Source of the DNA: Diprion similis
Lineage: Eukaryota; Arthropoda; Insecta; Hymenoptera; Diprionidae
NCBI RefSeq assembly: GCF_021155765.1
Contig: NC_060111.1
Coordinates: forward strand, 6,048,481-6,112,480
Direction of reading: 5' to 3'
Length of the DNA stretch: 64,000 bases
Part shown: in pieces, positions 12,522 through 24,866 of the stretch
Layout: every line of letters starts with the position of its first letter
Numbering within the stretch: the stretch's first letter is position 1
Translations under genes and position numbers: made by a program
Notes under the pieces: generated by a model
Databases searched by the model: none
Told to the model about the DNA's origin: nothing
The model's input: only the letters and a program-made list of their open reading frames with translations

Positions 12522-15500
12522 TCATTGGCGACTGGCTATATTCGTCCGGGCAGCTACTTCCTCGTTCAACGATTTTCGTCGAGGCCGAACCACAGGCTGT
12601 GAATGACTTGCGGTAATGTGAACGTGACAAACAGTACTGCCGTTCAAATTATCACCATGAGATTGAGTGTTCTGTCGCTTCGCGCTGCCATTATTTGAGT
12701 CCGCGCTGCTACCACCACAGCTTTTTCTCTTAACACCGTTAAACTCCTGCCTAAATAGCATCACGGAGGATCGGGTTTTCCGCGGCTGGTAATCTGGTGT
12801 GGCTTGCATCCTTTCGAGGGCAGCACGAAGTGGCAATAGTCCAACGGCAAACGGGATCTCCTTGCTCGGCGAATAGTCTATATAGTCCTCAATGTTGTTC
12901 TCGCTGTTTTCCAAACAGTCTGACATGTCACCCCACAGTACTCGACTCACAGAAGCTATGGTGTTGAATTTATTTGGAAACATTTCTCCTGGCTCTGGTT
13001 TTATTATTTGCAATTTATCCGGCTTCAGTTTACTATTCGCAATCACTTTTTCTTCATTTCTGTTGATATTCTTAGACAGCGATAAATGAGTTTTGCCTCT
13101 ACGTGCAATAAACTTGCTGTTACTTCGCAGTGATCTTTGTGGATCTGAGCATTTTGCCATGGAATTCAGTGGACTCGCTTTATTCTCATCTGATTCACCG
13201 TAATCTGAGTCCTTGTTCTTGCGTTTTATTGTTACAGAATTTTTCCGCATGTCTCTTCTTCTCTCCACATCCTGGAGAGTCTTCTCGTTTGTGGAATCGT
13301 CGTTTTCGTGTTGGCTCAGCCTCACACTTCTTCTTAATGTTGGTGGACACTGTATGGAATTGGGTCTGAAGATTGTCGGATCTAATTGCTCGTTTGTGAA
13401 AATCTCTTTCATTTGTCTGGCATGTTTATTAGTAAAGTTGATAGTAGTGTCGATGTCCACAGATTCAATTGAGACGGCACTTTGCTCCGAGGTATCACTA
13501 CCGACAAAATCCGATATGTTCTCTACGATTTTGGATCCTAAACCTAAAATATACTCGCTTTCCAGTTCAGTTTCATTCTTCGACGGTTCATCTTTCAAAT
13601 CTATACAATTGTTATTTGCTAGTTCGGGCATATTGTCAGTCAACTTGACTGGTCGCTTCTCAAGTCCTCCAATAAAGTTACGTCTTTTTTTGTGTGTGTA
13701 AACCTTCAAACATTTATCACCGGTTCTCGTGAATTCTTCAAATTCAGGCGTTGCCTGATAGATACTCTCACATTCTTTTTCAATGCGAGATTGAGATAAA
13801 GGCAAAGGGATATCTATACATTCATCGAAGGTTGGTTCGGTATTTACAAAATCGCAGCATTGTTCATAGAGCACAGGTTGCCGGTCACTTTTATCCTTGC
13901 TAAACATGTTGGTATCGTCATTTACACTACCTACAGAATTAATTCTGTGTATATCGAGTTTCAAACCCTGATTCATAGCACTCGGAACATCAGAGTACAT
14001 CTGCTCGATGTTTTTACGCGTAACCCCCAAGAAAGATAACTTCGCTTGGGATTGATCAGAATTTCTTGCATCAGTGTTGTGTGTTGGTGAATTGTTGTCA
14101 TTCAGATACGCTATATCAGTACTTTCATCTGTGTCGCTTCTGGGATATCTATCTACTCCAATTTTATTCCACGTTGAAGTCTGCCTACAGTCATTGTCAC
14201 TGAATAAACTGTAATCACTTTCTTCTGCCAAATCATCAGCATCTTCTTCACAAAATTCTTCTACGCAACCACCTGTTTCACCTGTGTTGACATTTTTAGC
14301 TCCGATCATATTTTTGATAATAGATGCGAGTTCTTTCACCTGAAAAAATAAATAATCACTGTAATTAGTACAATGTTGTCAGAATATTAGGAAATCTCAT
14401 GCTAGGTTTCTGATTGAGCATTACATTTCAATCACAACTTTTTCTAGGTGCTCAGTAGAGAAAATTTAAAACAAGGGTGTTTAGTTGATACATGAAAAAA
14501 CAGTTCTCAGTTATACAAAGTTTACATGGTACTAAATAAACCTAACTGAAAACATGCAGCTCAGTTTATAACGACTGCACTTAAAAAGAAGGTATTTCCT
14601 TGTTTTTATTCGGTGTATTTGCTTGACTCTTAAACAGATTTGAACAATGCAAACCGATGGAAAAATATACCAGATTTGACCAATCTCAAACAATTTATAC
14701 TACTCAATTACTAAGTATATTCAAGTTGTACATTGCAACATCATTTTGCTTTCCCGAAATATTTATGTTATAAGTTATTCTTGTTACCCGAGAGCGATGA
14801 GCGATGGAAACATGCACAACTATATTGTTATTGCCGAATGTAAAGTTATCAATTAGTGCGAATCCTTGAGGTATAGCAAGTACGCTAGTCATTTTCAAGA
14901 TGTTTAACTTCTTGCACCTAGAACAAGTTCGGCTTATGAATTTTTTGGAATGTAATATCGTCTTTACATGTTAAACGCATGAATATTGTACACCAAAGCA
15001 TTCAATTCAACTATTGAATTCTACTTCCACAGAGAATCGGTTATCTTATGATATATACAGTAATTATAATTGATCAGTGCACCACGCAAACTTACCTTAA
15101 ACACTATCGCAGCTTGAAGTAAGGGTTCCAAGTGCTGTTTCGAAATACTCGTTTCTCCGCAGTACATGAATTCAACCATCGACTTCAAAACTTCAAAATT
15201 TAAATCGCTAAATAGAATTGTCGGCTCCTGGCCCAGATCTTGTTCCAGCATTTCCTAATGTACACACATGATGAAAATTAGTATTACTTTTAGACATTTA
15301 AAATATTCTACATGAAATTTGACTGTTTAGTTTCATCGGTGTATCCAAATTCGTGCCAAACATCAGCGTACGGTCAACATAAGACGTAAAAACACAAGCT
15401 CAGAATGGAGGAATGAAAATAACGACCAGCCACAAAGAAATATAAACAGTAAAATGGGTTACCTCAAAGTAAAGACTGCACGATGCAAGTACCAGCTTGT

Positions 15501-15639
15501 GAACGCGCAGCCTTTGTTCCTCGCAAATCAGGGTAATATCGACAAGGGATTGTCGGGCCAAAAGTCCGCTGAATCTCTCTGCGACATGGCTACCGTGTCC
15601 TTCCCACTGAAGAACGTATTCTCCACTGCTATCAACCAT
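12522..15639 (-). CDS. BTB/POZ domain protein with long disordered tail, no zinc finger
   Basis: Three exons on the minus strand: 15639-15463, 15254-15096 and 14339-12522, all joined in phase 0, giving 717 residues. The start ATG at 15639 has a purine at -3. Residues ~10-118 are a BTB domain of the tramtrack/bric-a-brac class: VDITLICEEQRLRVHKLVLA, then CSLYFE, ending in VEFMYCGE and an LLQAA helix. BTB domains of this class dimerise and are usually joined to zinc fingers, HTH or BESS domains. Here the remaining ~600 residues are acidic/Ser/Asn-rich, low in structure, with basic clusters (for example VKRKSCGG, RPRRKSL) that could be nuclear localisation signals. I see no C2H2, FLYWCH or pipsqueak motif. 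The last exon (1818 nt) is uninterrupted to the stop. Possibly a nuclear adaptor; the function is unknown. Confidence 0.9.
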
Positions 15640-16898
15640 CGTTGCGACTATAATGAAATCAGAAGAGAACAGTGTAACCTTCTAGATTGTGTATAATTAA
15701 GCGCTGTAAAATAATTTGGAGAAAAGCTGAAGCACTTGTGTGGAAAGAGAGATGCAGAGACAAAATTATAGGATTTTTTTTTATCCGTTTATTAACTTAC
15801 CATGGAATCACCACGCATGTAAGTAGGAAAATAAACAAACTGGGAAATCGACGAAGAGCGTTTGGGGAAACGGATTTATTTGTTAACTGATCGTAGTATT
15901 GCTCGTGTATGTACGATTTACTGACGTATGTGACGCGATATTGCGCTTATACTATTAACGCGGAATATTTCTATAATTGTACAGAAGAAACTAAACTCCT
16001 CGGGTTCCAGATTGCGAAGGTGACGCGACGCAACAACTAGTTACTGCACAGCAGTAATAAGCTGAAATATCGCGATTTTCAAACTCTGTATATTTCGCTG
16101 GCTTCACACTTTCACAGATGAAACTAAAATCTCCAAATACAACACGGATCCAAAGCTCGAACGAAGCTCGAAGGACTACTGACTGACAAAACCTGCCATC
16201 TGGCCCATGAAAAGAAAAATATTTTTACATAACAAGATGTTCTCAACCTTGAATCTCAGCCTCACTTTTCAGCCAACTTGCAGGTTCTTCGACCGTGCAA
16301 TAATTTCTTTAATGCGACCCATGTCGTGTTCGGCCACTCTAATTCATTCGTTGAGCAAAAAATTGCCTTGATAATGCCTCTATTTGACATTGACAGAAGT
16401 TGGAAGTTTCGAGGCTCTCTGTGTGAAGTTAGTTTGAAAAATTTCTGTGAGGTGCTCCACTTTCGCTGAACACACAGGGGTTGTCAATCTCACCGTTGCA
16501 TGTTGTGTAATCATGTAATATAAATAAAGTATTCACTTTATGACAGAATATAATAACATGTTGAACATACATGGCCGTACGTGAAGCTCCACAGGTGAAA
16601 CGGCATGCTTAAAAATAGCCACGTAATCGTTCAGACGTTATTTTAATTTATTTAATTTGTATTTATAACCATTCAACTCGCTCTCTGCCGGAAGCCCTGT
16701 ACATACCTACATGGCTACATAATATATACAGTATTTTAATCGCGAGTCTGGCCACATGTGCGCCAGTTGTACTTTTCCGCTAACCTGAAAATTGAAATTC
16801 CTGTTAAGACGTTCGGAATTCAGACATCTGGTTCTATTTTGAGATACCGAAGCACCGTAGCCGGCGTGCGCTAGGCGAGTTAGTAAAAGGCGATAAAA
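15640..16898. promoter_or_regulatory. Divergent intergenic region, BTB gene and EPRS
   Basis: The BTB gene reads left and EPRS reads right from this 1.26 kb block, so it must hold both promoters and both 5' leaders. There is no convincing coding frame. A small frame at 16278-16469 has no recognisable content. No TATA box stands out. Transcription start sites cannot be fixed from the sequence. Confidence 0.55.
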
Positions 16899-19800
16899 AT
16901 GTCTTTCAAACTAATCGCAAGCCCTCATAATCCACCGTTAGGTAATGGAAACTAAATAAAATATACTTTTTTTTATAACGACACACACCTCGACGTGGTG
17001 AATAGTGTTCTTGGAACACACCTGTCACTATAACTCACTAATTGCAACGTGTGATTTTGTACTTACTTAAGATTGACGAAAATCTGCAAGTTGCTTTTAT
17101 CGGCAATCATTGAATTTATTTAAACGTCCATCTCAAGATTGAACTCGAGTCGCTTTGAATTTTTTCTTGCTATTTACTAACTCGGCTACATTATATCACA
17201 TTTTTTTTATCACTAATATTGCATCATTCTGATTAATCAACCTGCACCTAAATAGTTTTATCAGTTAAGTGCTGTTGAAACCAAATTTTTTGGTACATAC
17301 TTAACTACATCTTACTGATTTACACATTTATCGCTTAATTCGATGTTCGTATTCCTTACTAATTATACATGTAATTTAATGTACACATTTATTTTCACAC
17401 GCAGGTGCATTAGCCATAACTGAGTTACTTCGCAGCGATGGAAAAATTAAGGTAGATGTATCCTGGTCTGAGATTAAGGGACCTAGCAATATCCAACTCT
17501 TTGATGAAGAAGGTGCTCTAATTGGGGAAAACAACAACGAAGCAATTCGATATCTGGCACGCACAATAGACTCAGCATTGTACGGCAAGTATCTAGAAAA
17601 AATTATTTTATACATATGAAACTGAAGCTAGCAGTCGGGATTAGCAGCCAAATGTGTTAAACTCCTTGAAAATAAAATAACGCAGTCAAGTTTTCTCTAC
17701 ATAATTCTATATAAGTATTAGGGCTTCGAGGTATTTTACAAAATTCTGATTTTTGGCCTTCATTACCCTATTCAAATGAACGTTAAAATGTTCGTTTATT
17801 AATTCTGATTGTTAGCTTCAGCCTCGTTTTATGTATACTTCATTTAATAATAATACAATATTTTTTCTCATACTGACATCTGTAAATCCTTTACCATTTA
17901 CTAATTTTTAGCAAACAATTCTTATTCCATCATGGTAAAGTTATTTTGTACAGTTACATTAGATATATCTAAATTATATTACAGTTATTCTTGCATCTCT
18001 CTGAATCCTTAATTACAGAACTCATATTTTAATGTTGTTTTTTTTATTTTGTAGGTGGAGAGGGTGCACTGGAACGAACCGAGGTTGACCATTGGCTTTC
18101 CTTCTCGATTGGTCCTCTCAAATGTTCACAGTCTGTAGAAGAGGCTCTGGCTTACTTGGAGCGCTCATTGACACCAAAAACATGGTTAGCTTCTAAGCGT
18201 TTTACAATTGCTGATATCTCGGTCTTTGCAGCTCTGTACAGTCAATCGCGTTGGCAAGAGAGTGAAAAATACCCAAACATCACCCGATGGTATAAGCATG
18301 TGCTTTCATTGCCCGCTGTCAAGACATCCGTAGATACAGTTAACGCAAACGCTACACCTGCAAAAGACAAACCTGATACCGCCGGAAAAATGACGAAAGC
18401 ACCGAAGGGTGGAGGCACCCGAAAAGAGGAAGGAAAATTCATAGAATTACCTGGTGCTGAAATGGGCAAGGTAACTTGCCAGCTGATTTAAATAAGTTAT
18501 TTTCGAGCTGACACAAACTTTGTTTATCATTTAGTAGGAGCCCTTGATTTAATTTCGAAACTACTTGTTTCACCCTGTAAATCCAATTTTCATCGCTGAT
18601 TGTTGAGAATGATGATGATGTATACTTGTGTTTAGGTGGTAGTACGTTTTCCACCAGAAGCTAGCGGCTACCTTCATATCGGCCATGCAAAGGCGGCTCT
18701 TCTGAATCAATATTACGCAGACAATTTCCAAGGGCAATTGATCATGCGGTTCGATGATACAAATCCAGCTAAGGAATCCGTTGAATTTGAAGAAGCCATC
18801 TTGGAAGATTTGAAAATGCTGCAAATAAAACCGGACCGATTTACCCACACCTCGCAATACTTTGATTTAATGCTTAGCTACTGCCAGCAAATGTTGACTG
18901 AGGGCAAGGCGTATGTTGACGATACTCCAGCAGCTGCGATGAAGGAGCAACGAGACCAGAGATTGCCTTCTGTTAATAGAGATAACAGTAAGTGGTTTAC
19001 TGATTTTGATAAATTCAAATGTTTGATTGACATAGAATGGGAGAAGCAAAACTTTTTTCACCAAAGCGTTTATCTGTATTATTGATTACTATGAATCTCT
19101 TCTCCAGGTGTAGAGAAGAATTTGGAACTATGGGAAGAGATGAAGAAAGGTAGTAGCCGTGGCACAGAGTGTTGTGTGAGAGCCAAAATTGATTACGAAT
19201 CCGTTAATGGATGTATGCGTGATCCCACGATTTATCGCTGTAAACCTGAGCCCCACCCTCGTACTGGCACTAAATACAAGTGCGTAATGTAGTTCTTCTC
19301 TCTATTTTACCTGAAAATTGGTCACCGTTGATGAAAAATTCTAACAATAAGTTTACTTGCTCAGGGTTTACCCAACGTACGATTTTGCCTGCCCAATCGT
19401 TGACGCAATCGAAGGAGTAACTCATACACTTCGTACAACTGAATACCACGACCGAGATGCTCAGTTCTATTGGCTTATAGAGGCCCTTAATCTTCGGCGG
19501 CCACATATTTGGGCATACTCAAGACTCAACATGACACACACTGTATTGTCGAAGCGAAAATTAACGTGGTTCGTAGCTGAAGGGCTCGTAGATGGATGGG
19601 ACGACCCTCGTTTCCCCACAGTAAGAGGGGTTTTACGACGAGGAATGACTGTGGAAGGATTAAAACAATTTATCATAGCACAGGGTAGTTCAAAATCCGT
19701 TGTATTTATGGAATGGGACAAAATTTGGTCGTTTAATAAAAAAATTATCGATCCTACCGCTGCAAGGTACTGAATTTTTTTATTATAATTTTGTTTTAAT

Positions 19801-22800
19801 TTTTTGGGGTGATTTTTCATGAGATTTTTGTGGTTATCGAATAGTTAAGCAGTTTCGGTTCTTTACTTCCTATTTATCTATACAGAGTAGGAATAGAAAT
19901 TCATATTTTGAATAAAAATTGCTAATTGACAAATTGTTTTAGGTATACAGCTCTCTCGCAAGATCAAACGATACCTGTTCGAGTATTAGATGCAACAGAG
20001 GGATGGCTTACAGTTCAAAATCATCCGAAAGATCCCGCTCAGGGTACTAAGAGAGTGCGGATAGGACCGAATCTGCTTATCGAAAAAGATGATGCTGAAG
20101 TTCTGATTGAAGGTCAGAATGCAACGTTTATAAACTGGGGAAATCTTTTAATCCAGAAAGTAAAGAAAGAAAATGGTACAGTAACAGAGATTGAGGCGAA
20201 GTTGAATCTCGATAATAAAGATTTCAAGTCTACCCTCAAGCTTACTTGGCTCTGCCAAGATAAAAGTGTGGCAAAGGACAAGGTCGAAGAGTCTAATTTG
20301 ATACCATGTTACGCTGTTTATTTTGACCACATTATCAGCAAGGCAGTACTAGGAAAAGATGATGATTTCAAAGATTTTGTTGCCAAAAACACAAGAGTAA
20401 GTTGAAAATTTTGGGAAGAACTTAATTGCTATCATGTCAAATCTTCAAATCTCGTTCAGGTCTTGAACCGAATCTTATATGATGCCAAATTTTAAACATG
20501 CTAATTATCATACGAAATTTGCTTTTTCACAGAAAGAGGTAGCATTGCTAGGTGAAGTTGAACTCAAAAGAGTGGTCAAGGGCGAAATAATCCAGCTGCA
20601 AAGGAAAGGATTCTTCCGTTGCGACGTTCCATATGCTTCGGCAAGTCCACACTCTTCGAGGGAACAGCCTCTGATTTTATTCCATGTGCCTGATGGTCAT
20701 GCCACATCTCCCACCACATTACCCACAGCTTCCCCTACTACTTCCTCAACTAAGGCACCTGCCGAAGCCAGCCAGTCACCAAAAGAGGTTGGTCCCTCTA
20801 TGATTTAGTGAAAGGTCTTGATTTGGCCTGTTGAAGAACAATTGGGTTAGCTTTACTTCATGACTTTTGCCATATGGTACATTACATGCTATATTCAATG
20901 ATGATATAGAGGTGGCATTCAAATTCCTTAAATATTTACAATATACTTTTTTTTTATCCACGAGTTTTTGTCCTTGTCAAAATTCTTTTCCCATTATATT
21001 GGGATGGGTCAGAATGAAATGGTAAAAATGCCGAATATTTGTTTCAGTTAAATACTGTCGGAAATAATGGTAAGGACCTGAGCGCAAAAGTTGCTGCACA
21101 GGGCGAAAAAGTCAGAGAGCTCAAGGCTGCTAAGGCTGAGAAGAAAGTGATTGAACAAGAAGTGAAGACTTTGTTAGCGCTAAAAGCAGAATATAAAGCA
21201 GCTACTGGTGCCGATTGGAAACCTGGAGCAGCACCAGTTCCTGCTGCGACTAAAACAACTAACAGCAACAGAAGTGCCGAAATTATATCCAGTGAGATTT
21301 TGAAGCAAGGAGATAAAGTCAGACAACTAAAAGCGGAGAAGGCAGAGAAAAAGTTAGTTGAAGTGGAAGTAAAAACACTTTTGAACTTGAAGGCTGAGTA
21401 TAAAAGTGCGACTGGAGAAGACTGGAAGCCTGGAGTCACCCCGGTGGCGATAGCGACAGATAAAGTACAGAAAGAGGAGAAAATAGCGGAGGGCAGAAGC
21501 GCGGAAATAATATGCAACGAAATAGCAAAGCAGGGTGATAAAGTGAGGGTACTTAAAGGAGAAAAAGCTGATAAAAAAGTAGTCGAAGCAGAGGTAAAAA
21601 CGCTTTTGAGTTTGAAGGCAGAGTACAAGTCAGCAACGGGTCAGTACTGGAAGCCTGGAACTGTGCCTGTTCGGAAAACAGACGGGGAGAAAAAAATGGA
21701 TCCTGGAGCGGAAATATCTGTTCGAATTGTAAAGCAAGGAGATAAAGTGAGGCAGTTGAAGTCAGAAAAGGCAAGTAAGAGTGTCATCGACGAAGAAGTA
21801 AAAACTCTACTTGCTCTGAAAGTAGAGTACAAAACCAAAGCAGGTAACGAATGGAAACCGGAAGCAGTGCCCTCGGCAGCAGTAAAAGTTGAAAGTAAGA
21901 ACGATAATGCAGAGAAAATATCAAACGAAATTAAAAAACAAGGTGACAAAGTACGCGACCTCAAAGCTGCTAAGGTAGATAAAAAAACTGTCGATCAGGA
22001 AGTGAAAGTTCTTTTGAATTTAAAAGCTGAGTACAAGACTGCTTCCGGACAAGACTGGAAACCGTCTAGTTCTTCCACTCCTGCCAGAGATGCTAAAAAA
22101 TCAGATAGTCAGTCAAAGAAACCAGCGAGTGTTAATAAGAGTGCGAAGGAAGCGGCAACAAAGGATAAAGAAGTAACTAAGACTGGCACAAGATTGGGCC
22201 TAGAGGCCAAAAAAAATGAAAGCCTTTCAGAATGGTACTCACAAGTCATCACTAAAGGGGAAATGATCGAGTATTATGATGTGTCAGGTTGTTATGTCCT
22301 CAGACCCTGGAGTTACCACATTTGGGAAGTTATAAAGGAGTGGTTCGACGGCGAGATAAAGAAGCTTGGGGTCCAAAACTGTTATTTTCCTATATTTGTG
22401 AGCCGGAGTGTTCTTGAAAAGGAAAAAGCACACATTGCCGACTTTGCCCCTGAAGTGGCATGGGTAACGAAAAGTGGCGACTCTGAACTAGCAGAACCAA
22501 TCGCCATAAGACCTACTTCGGAGACAGTGATGTACCCAGCATATGCCAAGTGGTTAAAATCTCATCGGGACTTGCCTCTCAAGCTCAATCAATGGAACAA
22601 TGTTGTGGTGAGGTATTCTGAAAATTATTAGAAATCATTAGGTCGAAGTCTGTAACGTTAATCGACCAAAGCATCAGAGAACATGGCTATTTACAACTTT
22701 AGAATTATGAGAAATGCAGAAAACTGTTAAGCGAGAAAGTTTAATTACAGTAAAGAATACTCACTTTGCAACTGTGATGCCTTCAGCCTAACTCCAATGT

Positions 22801-24522
22801 TGCCAAATAATGATTTGAAAAAATCTTTTTTTGTATTTATGTTACGAACTTCAATCTCGTTTGTACATAATTTTTCAGAGATGTTGATTATTCAGACCTA
22901 GTATACTCATTCATATATAAATTTCACAATTCAAGCCTGAACTTTAATTGCAGAGATGGGAATTTAAGCATCCTCAGCCATTCCTACGAACTCGAGAGTT
23001 TCTTTGGCAAGAAGGTCATACGGCATTTGCAACTAAGACTGAAGCAGAAGAAGAAGTACTAACTATCCTGGAGTTGTATGCGAAAATTTATGAAGATATA
23101 TTAGCAATTCCTGTAGTCAAGGGTCGGAAAACTGAAAAGGAAAAGTTTGCCGGTGGCGATTTCACCACGACAGTTGAAGCCTTTGTTTCTGCAAGTGGAA
23201 GAGCCATACAGGGTGCGACTAGCCATTTCCTTGGACAAAATTTTTCAAAAATGTTTGATATCCAGGTTGAAGGAGTTGAGGAAGGTAGCGAAAAAATATA
23301 TGTTTATCAAAACTCATGGGGAATAACAACACGTACGATAGGTGTTATGATTATGGTACGTAATGATCGAGTATCGTACATCATATATTCCGAATTTAGA
23401 CCATTTAAAAAAAGTCATTTTTAAGTCTAAACACGCAAATTCTAGATCATTTCTAGTAAGACTTTTTTTTATATTAACAATTAGGTCCATGGCGATGACA
23501 ATGGATTAGTGTTACCTCCAAGAGTGGCTGCTGTGCAGGCAGTAATTATTCCTTGTGGGATCACAGCGTCTAGTACTCCTGAGCAGCGCCAGCAATTGCT
23601 TACAGAGTGTACCAAGTTGGAGAATCAATTGAAAACTGAAGGGAAATTGAGAGTTCAGGGTGATTACAGGGACAATTACAGTCCTGGTTGGAAATTTAAT
23701 CACTGGGAGCTAAAGGGTGTTCCTTTAAGAATAGAACTAGGACCGAAAGATTTACAGAAAAATCAAGTTACATTGGTCCGCCGAGACAATTCTGCCAGGC
23801 TGACAATACCACGGGCTCAAGCAAATACAGAGATCAACAAACTGCTGGAAGAGATACAAAAAAGCATGTTTGTTAGGTAAATAGACTCAGGTTTGGTTAT
23901 AAAATGAGTACGAAGAATTCAATTTAATGCTGACAAGTCGCGCCCATTTGCGTCTTCACTCAAACTTAATTAGTCACATTTGAATGAAAAATATCATATA
24001 TAATGTATTAAAATTCTGAGAAACATTTTGTCTTACGTCTTTTCCAGGGCTTCTGAGGATATGAAACAGCACATAAAACAAGCAGAAGATTGGAAAGATT
24101 TTTGTGCACATTTAGATAACAAAAATATAATCTTATCACCTTTCTGTGGAGAAATATCTTGCGAGGATAAAATCAAGGCAGACAGTGCAAGGTAATACAT
24201 ATTGGGCAACGTGTTGAATAATCAGAGTCAATTTTTGTTTCATCATCTCGAAAACAGAGCCAGAGGTTTAGATGAATCTATGCAACCAGCTTTTTTTCAA
24301 CTAAATTATCCCAATCTTTATTAATTTGTGATTAACGATGAAAATATATGTTACAGAGAGGATGCCGGTGAAGAGCCTGGAGCTCCAGCCATGGGAGCTA
24401 AAAGTTTGTGCATACCGTTTGAACAACCGACGCCTCCGGCGCCACTGGAAACGCTGCGGTGCATTAATCTTGGGTGTAAAAATAAGCCTAAATTTTATAC
24501 TCTGTTTGGACGTAGCTACTGA
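16899..24522 (+). CDS. EPRS: Bifunctional glutamyl/prolyl-tRNA synthetase
   Basis: Charges tRNA-Glu and tRNA-Pro in the cytosol and is a core member of the multi-synthetase complex. Thirteen exons: 16899-16941, 17405-17584, 18055-18470, 18636-18987, 19108-19279, 19365-19766, 19943-20396, 20533-20787, 21048-22607, 22954-23355, 23485-23876, 24048-24191, 24357-24522; total 4938 nt, 1645 residues. Domain order: GST-like N-terminus (1-~180), class I GluRS catalytic core with HIGH at ~227-230 and SKRKL (KMSKS equivalent) at ~450-454, anticodon-binding region, a Ser/Thr/Pro-rich linker in exon 8, five WHEP tRNA-binding repeats in exon 9 (each ending TG-DWKPG-like), then class II ProRS from ~1150 with the motif-2 segment [14 protein letters not shown] and the C-terminal zinc-binding region ending in a Tyr. 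Five WHEP repeats compare with three in human. Intron 2 uses a GC donor (17585-17586). Length and phase agree with the family. Confidence 0.97.
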
Positions 24523-24634
24523 AGAAAATCACTTTTTTCAGTCAATTTTTAAGAAGCTACAATCAAAACACATGAAACGGGTATACATGACCTGAGTATC
24601 ACACGGTAAATAACTCCACGAAATTAGAATGGGA

Positions 24635-24640
24635 AATAAA
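24635..24640 (+). terminator. Probable EPRS poly-A signal
   Basis: AATAAA 113 bp after the EPRS stop, in the 344 bp convergent gap with POLR1C. Confidence 0.6.
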
Positions 24641-24832
24641 AAAGGTTCGCTTCTTTTGAAAATACGATGATTGAAGGTATTTTTTGCCTTTTCCATCCAA
24701 CCATCTGTGTGTTTGACAATCGTTGTACCAAGGAAGAAAGAATTGGCAATAGTACGCTGTCACAAGGTGCAGGTTTTTATGAAAAATTGACACTGCAACG
24801 AATAATCGACCACAAATATTTAATGCATCTTT

Positions 24833-24838
24833 TTTATT
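24833..24838 (-). terminator. Probable POLR1C poly-A signal
   Basis: TTTATT on the plus strand, AATAAA on the minus strand, ~29 bp past the POLR1C stop. The two convergent genes therefore probably have very short, nearly abutting 3' UTRs. Confidence 0.6.
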
Positions 24839-24866
24839 AATTACAAATCAATGTCGTAGTATCGCA

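Noticed and set aside
21044-21628. 194-codon minus-strand frame opposite the EPRS WHEP repeats
   Set aside because: It is the antisense shadow of a Lys/Glu-rich repetitive coding region; its Leu/Ser-rich product follows directly from the sense codons.
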